Positions 16,014 to 23,948 of a stretch of DNA of 64,000 bases are shown piece by piece. A program made the position numbers and the translations under genes. The DNA lies in contig JAUXUD010000033.1 in the NCBI GenBank assembly GCA_030680835.1, forward strand, positions 55,409 through 119,408, given 5' to 3'. This stretch comes from Bacteroidota bacterium. GTDB lineage: Bacteria; Bacteroidota; Bacteroidia; UKL13-3. Below the pieces are notes generated by a model that was not told the origin of the DNA, made no database searches, and saw only the letters and a list, made by a program, of their open reading frames with translations. The first letter of the stretch is position 1. Each line of letters starts with the position of its first letter.

Positions 16014-16760
16014 TCAATCCCCGATCACAAACCTCTTCAGGTACTGCTTGCCATTGTCATTGAGCTTAAGCAGGTATACGCCTGTATTTAATGGGTTCAG
16101 GGCAATTTCTTTTACGGGTTCAAAACTATGGGTTTCTCCTTTTTGAACCAATGCGCCACTGAGGTTATAAATCTGATAGCTGAAATTTACTGCCGAATTT
16201 TGTATATAAACCTGCAAAATATCTTTGGCCGGATTTGGATAAACAAATACCTGCCGGGTTTCTTTCATTTCGGCAATACCTGCCGGTGTTCTTACTACGA
16301 TCTGGTACTTGGATGTTGAATCATAAACCGTTTGACCAACAGGAATGGGGCCTAACATTACTTTGGCATAAATGGTGAGATATACGGTAAGCGGATAATT
16401 TCCCCCTTGCAGATGCACTGCTTTTCCTTTTAAAGTTACACAGCCTGTGGTTCCTCCGCTTACTGTACAGGTACTGTTATTGCATTGATAAGTAAAGCCT
16501 GTGGGCATCCCTTTTACACCGGTTACGGTAATTGAATCAATAGTAGCATCCAGGGTATTTCCTGAAAACACAACAGTAGTATCTTTGTTAATATAAAATT
16601 GAATAATCTGATTGTATTGAACATCAATTTCGGCGGTATCAAGTACCGAAGGATATACACCTGTTGAATGAATACTTGTATCGGGTGTGCATTGGGCTTT
16701 TAATTCAGATGCAAAATTTAGTATTGAAAACACTATTATTGAAAGTATTAATTTTCTCAT
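16014..16760 (-). CDS. Secreted protein with T9SS type A sorting domain
   Basis: 248 residues. ATG 16760 opens a signal peptide (MRKLILSIIVFSILNFASEL, then KAQ). The middle part is Cys- and Thr-rich (CNNSTCTVSGGTTGC) with no recognised domain. From about residue 175 (VFVYPNPAKDILQVYI ... YQIYNLSGALVQKGE ... NTGVYLLKLNDNGKQYLKRF) it is a standard type A sorting domain, so the protein is exported by the type IX system and attached or released at the surface. It is divergent from the TonB receptor with only 13 bases between the start codons. Confidence 0.85.
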   Translation of the reverse strand: MRKLILSIIVFSILNFASELKAQCTPDTSIHSTGVYPSVLDTAEIDVQYNQIIQFYINKDTTVVFSGNTLDATIDSITVTGVKGMPTGFTYQCNNSTCTVSGGTTGCVTLKGKAVHLQGGNYPLTVYLTIYAKVMLGPIPVGQTVYDSTSKYQIVVRTPAGIAEMKETRQVFVYPNPAKDILQVYIQNSAVNFSYQIYNLSGALVQKGETHSFEPVKEIALNPLNTGVYLLKLNDNGKQYLKRFVIGD

Positions 16761-16773
16761 TGTTTTAAAATTT

Positions 16774-19077
16774 ATGGCAAGATATAAAATTCTTTTATTT
16801 TGTTTCGTCACACTTTTTATAGGGGGTGAAAATTTATTTGCACAAACACAAATATTAGAAGGAAAAGTATTAGAGACAGATACCAAAATACCCATTCAGG
16901 GAGCCATTGTAAAAGCAGGGGTAAATGGCACTGTCACCGATGCTGCGGGAAATTTTAAACTGAGTATTCCTGTTTCCACAAATGAAAATGAATGGCTCGT
17001 TGCATCAATGGTGGGTTATCAGAACTTTGAAATAAAACTCCATTCGATTGCATTTGATAAAATTTTTACGATTCTTTTACTTCCTTCAAATCAACTGTTG
17101 AACCAAATAGTGGTAACAGCCGGCAGGTATGAGCAATCCATTAAACGCAGTACCGTGAGTACCGAAGTGATTAAGCCCTGGCTCATTCAAAACCGTTTAA
17201 CTACCAATATGGATAAACTACTGGATCAAATACCCAGTGTAAGCGTGGTTGATGGACAAATAAATATAAGAAACGGAAGTGGCTGGACATATGGAGCCGG
17301 TTCAAGAGTAATGGTTTTACTGGATGATATGCCTTTTTTAACAGGAGATGCGGGACAGGTTAAATGGAATTTGGTACCTACCGAAAATGTTTCACAGGTG
17401 GAGGTAATTAAAGGGGCAAGTTCTGTTTTATATGGTTCAAGTGCACTCAATGGCATTGTACATTTCAGAACCCAATTGGCAAGTGATAAACCCATAACAA
17501 AAATAAATGTTTTTGGAGGTGCTTATTTTAATCCGAAGCGTCAAAGCATACAATGGAGTGATAAAATTCAGAAGCAATATGGCTTTAATGCTTTTCACAG
17601 TTTTAAAATAAAGAAGGGTCAGTATGGAATCAGTGCAAATTATCTGCGTGATGAAGGGTACCGGCTGGGTGAAACGGAAAACAGGTTACGCGTATCACTT
17701 CATTCTAAATATAAAATCAGTTCTTTTATCAATGCAGGATTCAATGTGGGCATGCTGTTTTCAAAAGGTGCCTCATTTTTGTTTTGGGAAAATTATGATA
17801 AAGGGTATACCGTGATGGATTCAATTGTTACCAATACCGTTTCCAATAATATTTATTTTGATCCTTATATAAATATTTTTACCGGTTCATTTAAGCATAC
17901 AATCAGGGCAAGATGGATGTATATCAGCAACGATATACAAAATGCCGACCCGAACATTAATCAGGATAATTCATCTAAAAATTTGTATGGTGAATACCAG
18001 GTTCAAAAGGTATTTGTGGATGTGAATTTAACGTTCACCGGAGGCTTGTCGGGAAGCAGCAACCTTTCCAATTCACCTTTGTTTATGGGTACCAACCGCA
18101 GCCGGAACCTGGCCGCATTTGTACAATTGGATAAAACATTGTTCAGGAAATTATTTGTAAATGCAGGTGCACGCTATGAGCATTTTGAAATGAATGGGAA
18201 AGCGGAAAGTAAACCTGTGTACCGGGCGGGGGCCAATTATGAACTGAGCAAGGTTACTTTTATAAGAGCAAGCTACGGGCAGGGCTATCGTTTCCCGGCA
18301 ATCGCTGAACGGTATATTCAAACTTCATTCGGATTGTTAAATATTTTTCCCAATCCAAACCTGCAATCGGAAACCGGATGGAATGCAGAGCTGGGCGTAA
18401 AGCAAGGTTTTTCACTCGGTTCAATAAAAGGTTTTATAGATCTGGCTTATTTTTATACACGTTATCAAAATATGATTGATTTTAATTTTGGAGTTTGGAA
18501 AGCAATCAATTTTACAGACCCTTTTAAAAGTTTTGGTTTTAAAACAGTAAATATTGGTGAAACACAAATCTCGGGTATCGATTTAAGCATTAATGCCGAA
18601 GGGAAAATTGGAAAGGTTTTAATCCAGAGCATTTTTGGATACACCTGGTCGAATCCCATTATGCTCAATCCCGATTATGTTTTTGCAAAAGATTCTTCCA
18701 ATGTGCAATGGACTTTCAGAAATACCCGTAGCGACAGCACCAATGTGCTCAAATACCGGTTTAAACATTTGGCTAAATTTGATATACAGGCCACTTATTT
18801 AAACTGGCAAGTGGGAAGCAGTTTGCGTTATAACAGTTATATGGAAAATGTTGACTGGGCATTTGTGGGTCTGCCTTTTTTAAATGGAGTACAGCAAGGA
18901 AGAGATGCCAATAAAAAAGGCAATTTTGTTATAGATGCCCGGCTTTCATACCAGTTGAATAAGTACTATAAATTATCGCTGGTTGTAAATAATATTTTAA
19001 ATGCCGAAGTGATGACAAGGCCTGCTGATTTAAGACCTCCACGATGGTTTTTGTTGCAGGCTGGGGTGATGTTTTAA
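16774..19077 (+). CDS. TonB-dependent outer-membrane receptor
   Basis: 767 residues from ATG 16774, which opens a signal peptide (MARYKILLFCFVTLFIGGE ... FAQ). Next is a CarboxypepD-regulatory-like domain (about 27-110), then the plug (IPSVSVVDGQINIRNGSG, VMVLLDDMPFLTGDAG, VEVIKGASSVLYGSSALNG) and a 22-strand-type barrel ending in Phe (AGVMF). It is shorter than SusC proteins (about 1000 residues) and has no SusD partner beside it, so a metal chelate, haem or cofactor is more likely than a glycan. Its start lies 13 bases from the divergent T9SS gene. Confidence 0.9.
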   Translation: MARYKILLFCFVTLFIGGENLFAQTQILEGKVLETDTKIPIQGAIVKAGVNGTVTDAAGNFKLSIPVSTNENEWLVASMVGYQNFEIKLHSIAFDKIFTILLLPSNQLLNQIVVTAGRYEQSIKRSTVSTEVIKPWLIQNRLTTNMDKLLDQIPSVSVVDGQINIRNGSGWTYGAGSRVMVLLDDMPFLTGDAGQVKWNLVPTENVSQVEVIKGASSVLYGSSALNGIVHFRTQLASDKPITKINVFGGAYFNPKRQSIQWSDKIQKQYGFNAFHSFKIKKGQYGISANYLRDEGYRLGETENRLRVSLHSKYKISSFINAGFNVGMLFSKGASFLFWENYDKGYTVMDSIVTNTVSNNIYFDPYINIFTGSFKHTIRARWMYISNDIQNADPNINQDNSSKNLYGEYQVQKVFVDVNLTFTGGLSGSSNLSNSPLFMGTNRSRNLAAFVQLDKTLFRKLFVNAGARYEHFEMNGKAESKPVYRAGANYELSKVTFIRASYGQGYRFPAIAERYIQTSFGLLNIFPNPNLQSETGWNAELGVKQGFSLGSIKGFIDLAYFYTRYQNMIDFNFGVWKAINFTDPFKSFGFKTVNIGETQISGIDLSINAEGKIGKVLIQSIFGYTWSNPIMLNPDYVFAKDSSNVQWTFRNTRSDSTNVLKYRFKHLAKFDIQATYLNWQVGSSLRYNSYMENVDWAFVGLPFLNGVQQGRDANKKGNFVIDARLSYQLNKYYKLSLVVNNILNAEVMTRPADLRPPRWFLLQAGVMF

Positions 19078-19383
19078 CTACCAGCTCAGCTCCAAATCAC
19101 CTACAATTCTGTTATTTATCACATGTTCATCCACTATGCGTTCCACATCATCGGGGGTTACATGTCCATAATAAGTGCCATCGGGATAAATAACCAGTGA
19201 AGGTCCAAAATCACAGGCATCCAGACAGCCCGAGCGTTGTGCTCTTACTTTTCCTTTCAGTCCTTTTTTGTTGAGCACTTCCCTGAATTTTACAACCAGT
19301 TCCATGCCACGTTGTTCTCCGCAACAAGGTTTACCTTCTGCTTTTTGATTGGTACAGATAAATATATGTTTATCAAATCTCAT
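19078..19383 (-). CDS. Thioredoxin-like 2Fe-2S ferredoxin-domain protein
   Basis: 101 residues. Cys10 (IFICTN), Cys20-Cys21 (KPCCGE), Cys53 and Cys57 (SGCLDACDFGPSLVIYPDG) make the pattern of the stand-alone thioredoxin-fold 2Fe-2S ferredoxin family. It probably carries electrons in the cytoplasm; the partner is unknown. It starts MRFDKHIFICTN, as homologues do. The stop directly abuts the convergent TonB receptor gene (stops adjacent at 19077/19078), and it lies downstream of the DUF2279 gene in the same orientation with 16 bases between. Confidence 0.88.
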   Translation of the reverse strand: MRFDKHIFICTNQKAEGKPCCGEQRGMELVVKFREVLNKKGLKGKVRAQRSGCLDACDFGPSLVIYPDGTYYGHVTPDDVERIVDEHVINNRIVGDLELSW

Positions 19384-19399
19384 TTTATTTTATGATTAA

Positions 19400-20275
19400 T
19401 TAATTGAGTAATATGGGTTCAAATTTAATTGATTCTGTTCCGGTTTTTTTAATTCCGGGTGCAGGATAATGATAAAAGTCGAGTATATTTTTTACGGTTT
19501 GAACCGTTTTGTTTTTTGTGGTAAACGCACCCAGGTTCCAGTCAAGACCCAGGCAAAATTTTCGACCAGTAGCCCAATCGGCTATTCCATAACCAAATGC
19601 GAGGTTTAAATATTTTGGCCAAAACCGTTTAGCAGGTTTGGCCAACAGATTATTTATATCTGCGCTTAACCAATAAATATGTCCGCCATAATCGGAAGTT
19701 AGCCTCCATTGATAAAAGTTATTATTTATAAAATACCGGGAAGGGAAATAGCTGTATTTAAAATTAAAGTTTTTTAAATAAGGAAATTTTTCCTGCGCCA
19801 GTCCGTAAGCGATGCCTAGGGTATTTGCTGCCAGGTCGCCGGGAGAAAATTCATAGCTTGAAAAACCATCTCCAATCTCAATGCTCAAGGCCCATACTAA
19901 TGGAATTGCTGTACTTACCCATAAGCGTGTTTTGGGATTAAATTCAGCCCAACTCATGAGTTCATTTAAGGTTTTAAAATATACATAGGAAGTATAAAAA
20001 TGACCAACTTTATCTATGCCCAAACTATAATTATTAAAGCCACCATCGGAGCTCATTACAAAGGGATGATAATTGCCTTCCCACCACCATTTATACTCTA
20101 AATAAAACGTTGCGAGCTGATGTGCTGCCAAGGCACCCAATACATATTTTTGCTTTGGAGTAAGTTGTTTTTTTAAAGGTTGAACAATCGCAACAGAATC
20201 ATTTACCTGTGCAATTAAATGGGTATTAATTGTAAGATAAGTAATGAAGCATATAAATAAAAAATGTTTCTTCAA
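19400..20275 (-). CDS. DUF2279-family (YfiM-like) envelope protein
   Basis: 291 residues with a signal peptide (MKKHFLFICFITYLTINTHL, ending near IAQ). The core matches the DUF2279 family: IDKVGHFYTSYVYFKTLNE, then EIGDGFSSYEFSPGDLAANT, with conserved His and Asp residues. The function of the family is unknown; members are predicted periplasmic or outer-membrane-attached. It is two bases from the next upstream gene (20278), so both are probably transcribed together, followed by the ferredoxin-like gene. Confidence 0.8.
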   Translation of the reverse strand: MKKHFLFICFITYLTINTHLIAQVNDSVAIVQPLKKQLTPKQKYVLGALAAHQLATFYLEYKWWWEGNYHPFVMSSDGGFNNYSLGIDKVGHFYTSYVYFKTLNELMSWAEFNPKTRLWVSTAIPLVWALSIEIGDGFSSYEFSPGDLAANTLGIAYGLAQEKFPYLKNFNFKYSYFPSRYFINNNFYQWRLTSDYGGHIYWLSADINNLLAKPAKRFWPKYLNLAFGYGIADWATGRKFCLGLDWNLGAFTTKNKTVQTVKNILDFYHYPAPGIKKTGTESIKFEPILLN

Positions 20276-20277
20276 AG

Positions 20278-21111
20278 CTAAAATTCTAAATAGAGTCCGA
20301 TGCTTGAAAATTTCCGGAACCCCGTATAATACTGACCCCTTTCTTCAAGGCCTGCCGAATAATCACAGGCTATTCGTAAGGCCTTTAAATTCTTTTTTTG
20401 AAGCCGGTAACCCAACTGAAAATGATGTGTGTTCTGATAGTTCAGTTCGCCACGTAATTTAATATCGGCTGCATAATATACAGATTGGGTTTTGCTGAAC
20501 CTAATTGGGGTATGTTCAAATCCAAATTGAATGATAGGGGTGTTTGAGATATTGATTCCGGGTACGGTTTTAAAATTATAATTGAAAACGATTCCGCTGT
20601 ACACAAAAAAATCGTATTTCTTGTTTTTATAAATGCCAAATAACTGATGGTAGTCGCGGGCATAATTTGCAAAAACTGCACCTTTGTTTATGGCATCATC
20701 GCTTAAATGCTGACTGGTATGTCCGGTACCCAAACGCAGTAAAAAATAATTGGTAATTTTTGCATCGAGGTATACATCGGCAAAAAAATCTATGTTTTCA
20801 ACCGAGCCATGATTGCCGGTACGTTTCAGGCTAAGATAGGTTGAGGCTGCTGCACAAAGCTGCAATACCTTTTTGTTTTTTTGAACCTGTATGAGCGGGA
20901 AAATACCTCCCATACTGCCCAGATAACTATTGTTTCCCAATACTCTTTGAATAGATATCCGGTGCGCCCTGGCATCTGCTGTAAATAAAGGTACTAGTTT
21001 TTTTTGCGGCAATACTCCCCATTTTACCTGAGTAGTATCAATGGTTTGCGCATAATTATTTTTGAATGAAAAAGTAGAAATGATGATAAAAACCACCAGG
21101 AATTTGTTCAT
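20278..21111 (-). CDS. Outer-membrane protein, DUF1207-like
   Basis: 277 residues with a signal peptide (MNKFLVVFIIISTFSFKNNY, ending near AQT). The pattern of alternating aromatic/polar strands and the segment LRLGTGHTSQHLSDD, then FANYARDYHQLFG, resembles the DUF1207 outer-membrane barrel family. It ends with LYLEF, an aromatic terminal residue usual for barrels. Function unknown. It heads a three-gene minus-strand group with the DUF2279 and ferredoxin-like genes. Confidence 0.65.
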   Translation of the reverse strand: MNKFLVVFIIISTFSFKNNYAQTIDTTQVKWGVLPQKKLVPLFTADARAHRISIQRVLGNNSYLGSMGGIFPLIQVQKNKKVLQLCAAASTYLSLKRTGNHGSVENIDFFADVYLDAKITNYFLLRLGTGHTSQHLSDDAINKGAVFANYARDYHQLFGIYKNKKYDFFVYSGIVFNYNFKTVPGINISNTPIIQFGFEHTPIRFSKTQSVYYAADIKLRGELNYQNTHHFQLGYRLQKKNLKALRIACDYSAGLEERGQYYTGFRKFSSIGLYLEF

Positions 21112-21197
21112 TTGTCAAATATAAATTTATTAATCAAAAATCCCATTTTCCATTTCATGCCTCATAACTGCACCCTATAAATTTGCTTACCCCCTAT

Positions 21198-21252
21198 AGG
21201 GCAAATGCAATTTGCCCCTACTCGTGTCAATTCATACCTCATACCTCATACC
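21198..21252. repeat. GGGCAAAT hairpin and TCATACC heptads
   Basis: GGGCAAAT-gca-ATTTGCCC (21199-21217) and three TCATACC heptads (21232-21252), immediately downstream of the pabB-like gene. No T-run follows the hairpin. Confidence 0.6.
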
Positions 21253-21256
21253 TAAG

Positions 21257-22525
21257 CTAGCTTAACGCCTTAATCATCGCTTCGGCCTTAAGCAGGCACT
21301 CCTCATATTCCTTTTCAGCATCACTGTCAAAAGTAATGGCTGAACCTACCTCGAAATTGAGGTATTGAGTGCTTTGGTTGTATTGGATGCTTCGGATTAC
21401 CACATTGAAATCGAAATCTTCGTTGGGTGCAAAATAGCCCATTGCTCCGCTGTAAACGCCACGTTTGGAGGTTTCATATTGTTCAATCAATTCCATTGCC
21501 ATCACCTTGGGAGCACCCGTCATGCTGCCCATGGGGAAGGCATTGCGAATGGCTTCTACCGGATGCAAACCATCGGTAATAGTTGAGGATACCGTTGAAA
21601 TCATTTGGTGTACCTGCTTAAAACTGTAAATACCATATAACTCCTCAACTTTTACACTTCCGGTAACACTGCTTTTGGCCAGATCATTTCTTACCAGGTC
21701 AACGATCATTAAATTTTCGGCCCTCTCTTTTTCAGAATATTGTAATTCTTCCTTCAATTCTTCGTCTTTTAAAAAGTCATCTGATCGTTTTACTGTACCT
21801 TTAATGGGCTGAGAGTAAAGTTTATTGAGCGATTTTTTAATAAAGCGTTCCGGACTGGCACACAGGATATACTTATCATTTAACTTAAAAAAAGCACCAA
21901 ACGGGGTTGGCGAATTGTGTTGCAGGTGAATATATGTTTGAACCGGATTGAGTATCACTTTTTCTGCAAAAAACTCTACACAATAATTCAATTCATATAC
22001 ATCTCCTTCGATAATATGATTTTTAATGGCCTCCACATTTCTCAAATATACTTCCTTGCTTACCTTTTGTTTTAAGATAACCATTTGACGTTTATTGTCC
22101 TCGATTTTTTGAACCTTTATCTGCTCCATTATGGCATCGCTTTCCGGGCTCATTACCATCATTTGTGCATTGCTGTCGATTAAAATTACATGTTGCGGAA
22201 CAAAAAAATACATAGAAGGAAACTGAATAAAATCATCATGTGCGGATTCCAGTTTTTCGATTTGATTTTTCAGGTCGTATGAAAAATAACCAAATACCGG
22301 GTAGTTTTGAGAATGCTTATCTATAAATGTTTTTAGCCGCTCCCAATCGTCAATCCCATTGCCTGTAATTGAATCACTAACTCCAGCGGCCATGGCAAAT
22401 TCAATTTCATGTAAATCAAATGCATTTACACATGAGTTATTATCCAGTATACAGCAAACATCAAACTGATTGGCCCACTGTACCGCTTGTTGTTTAAAAT
22501 GTAACGAATCAGTTTTCTTTTTCAT
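21257..22525 (-). CDS. pabB: Aminodeoxychorismate synthase component I
   Basis: 422 residues of the chorismate-utilising family. Motifs are PIKGTVKR (240-247) with Lys242, DLVRNDL (276-282), GSMTGAPK (333-340) and the metal-binding EKEYEE (404-409). A Lys in PIKGT is typical of PabB, while TrpE has PIAGT, so it should convert chorismate to 4-amino-4-deoxychorismate with a PabA glutaminase for folate synthesis. The N-terminal part is shorter than in TrpE. No pabA or pabC is adjacent. ATG 22525 gives MKKKTDSLHFKQQ; it is a single-gene unit. Confidence 0.88.
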   Translation of the reverse strand: MKKKTDSLHFKQQAVQWANQFDVCCILDNNSCVNAFDLHEIEFAMAAGVSDSITGNGIDDWERLKTFIDKHSQNYPVFGYFSYDLKNQIEKLESAHDDFIQFPSMYFFVPQHVILIDSNAQMMVMSPESDAIMEQIKVQKIEDNKRQMVILKQKVSKEVYLRNVEAIKNHIIEGDVYELNYCVEFFAEKVILNPVQTYIHLQHNSPTPFGAFFKLNDKYILCASPERFIKKSLNKLYSQPIKGTVKRSDDFLKDEELKEELQYSEKERAENLMIVDLVRNDLAKSSVTGSVKVEELYGIYSFKQVHQMISTVSSTITDGLHPVEAIRNAFPMGSMTGAPKVMAMELIEQYETSKRGVYSGAMGYFAPNEDFDFNVVIRSIQYNQSTQYLNFEVGSAITFDSDAEKEYEECLLKAEAMIKALS

Positions 22526-22562
22526 TTATGATTTATTATGCGATGTCGATGTTAATGTTTTG

Positions 22563-22637
22563 TTCGACCCCGATGGGGTCGCAGGTTTATAGTAGGTTGC
22601 ATTTATCCTATAAACCTACGACCCCATCGGGGTCGAA
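22563..22637. repeat. 75-bp compound palindrome
   Basis: Outer arms TTCGACCCCGATGGGGTCG (22563-22581) and its exact complement (22619-22637), inner arms AGGTTTATAG (22583-22592) and CTATAAACCT (22608-22617), with one mismatch between them and a 15-base loop. Each outer arm is itself a palindrome (GACCCC-gat-GGGGTC). A REP/MITE-like element between pabB and the membrane protein gene. Confidence 0.85.
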
Positions 22638-22718
22638 TACAGAATGCATTTCATTTAACGTCGACATTGATTTAAGATGTACAATTTACGACACAATATG
22701 CGATGTCAGTTTTATAAT

Positions 22719-23678
22719 TCAAACTTCCTGTTTTTTTTGATTGATAATGATGAGCAGAAAAAAATAGGATTGCCAGATTATTCTTCCGTCTGCAATAGTA
22801 GTGAAATAACTGATTAAATATAAAAGCATTGCACCTAATATTCCGGCTATGGATGCAAGAACGAGACTATTGGTTTTAATTTCTGTTAAGGGATGGTGTA
22901 ATAGACTTTTAACAAACAAAAATCCCACCAAACCAAAACTTAGAATAAATGATAACCAGGTATGGATTCTGTATAGATTTGTTTGAACGCTGTTAAAACT
23001 TGCTTTCCAGAAAACATCTGCCGATACCCCTTCGGAAACCGGAGCCAGCTTGCGTATCAAAATATATTCGAATACTATTAAGATGAAAGCGAACATATGG
23101 TATAGAACTATTTTTTTCTGTTGCTTGACCCAATAATAGGTTAGTGAAAATGGGAATAATAAAACGATCGTTTCTTTAACCAATAATCCCAGCAATACAC
23201 TCACATAAAAAAGCCAGATATTTTCTTTAAGTACTGCATAAATACCCATAGAAATAAAGAATATAACTCCCGGTTCAACATAACTGATGCAGCTATAATA
23301 AAAGGTTGGAAATGACAAAATAAAAAGCCATAAACTTTGCCATATTTTAGATGTCTGAATATTTAAATGTGCAAGCGTTTTATAAAAAACAAATAAAGCA
23401 GCCATTAAAAAAAACAGATTCAATAAATTAATAGAAGTAGCCGGTGAAAATGGGAGCCATGAAGCCACAAAAGGGGTGAGCATACGCCAGTTGCTGGCTG
23501 GTCGCAAAGGCTGCGTTAACGGCTCTCCTCTGAAGTAATGAATATACGATTCAAAATATTTGGCATCATAAGATACTTGCTTAACAATAATTTGATTGCC
23601 ATTAAATCGTGGCAATGTAACTGCTAATAAAAGTATAAAACTGATGATACTGTTTTTAATTGTTGTGTTTTTTTTCAC
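22719..23678 (-). CDS. Multipass membrane protein, possibly GT-C-like
   Basis: 319 residues with about eight or nine hydrophobic segments, the first at about 9-22. After it comes a large extracytoplasmic loop with DAKYFESYIHYFRGEPLTQP and RPASNWRMLTPFVASWLP, a layout reminiscent of GT-C membrane glycosyltransferases, which keep an acidic residue in the first loop. I cannot name a family. The start MKKNTTIKNS is preceded by AT-rich DNA without a clear promoter. It is a single-gene unit between two palindromic elements. Confidence 0.65.
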   Translation of the reverse strand: MKKNTTIKNSIISFILLLAVTLPRFNGNQIIVKQVSYDAKYFESYIHYFRGEPLTQPLRPASNWRMLTPFVASWLPFSPATSINLLNLFFLMAALFVFYKTLAHLNIQTSKIWQSLWLFILSFPTFYYSCISYVEPGVIFFISMGIYAVLKENIWLFYVSVLLGLLVKETIVLLFPFSLTYYWVKQQKKIVLYHMFAFILIVFEYILIRKLAPVSEGVSADVFWKASFNSVQTNLYRIHTWLSFILSFGLVGFLFVKSLLHHPLTEIKTNSLVLASIAGILGAMLLYLISYFTTIADGRIIWQSYFFLLIIINQKKQEV

Positions 23679-23730
23679 TTGAAAATCTAATAAAAGTAAC
23701 TATCTATAATTTGTGATGCCTTGTCACTAT

Positions 23731-23879
23731 CCTTCGACAAGCTCAGGATGACAACACCCGATTCGTCTATTGGCGATGGTTTTGGGGAGATTAATTTTTT
23801 GTTTTGCAAAAAAATTAATCTCCCCAAAACCATCGCTGAACATAACAAGAAGACCTGTCATGGTGAGCTTGTCGAACCA
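23731..23879. repeat. Nested inverted repeats, 149 bp
   Basis: Outer pair: 23731-23752 (CTTCGACAAGCTCA core) with 23857-23879 (TGAGCTTGTCGAA core). Inner pair: perfect 28-bp arms 23773-23800 and 23809-23836 around an 8-base loop, starting GCGATGGTTTTGGGGAG. The inner hairpin is far stronger than a terminator needs. It looks like a miniature mobile element inserted in, or carrying, the CTTCGACAAGCTCA repeat. Confidence 0.8.
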
Positions 23880-23920
23880 TTGCTTCAGCCTAATCCTAGT
23901 TCTAGATTCTGACATATATC

Positions 23921-23948
23921 GTACATTGTACATTGTACATCGTACATT
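23921..23948. repeat. GTACATT heptads abutting the uvrC stop
   Basis: Four heptads of GTACATT/GTACATC type; the last overlaps the uvrC stop codon at 23947-23949. Same family as 10274-10315. Confidence 0.7.
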
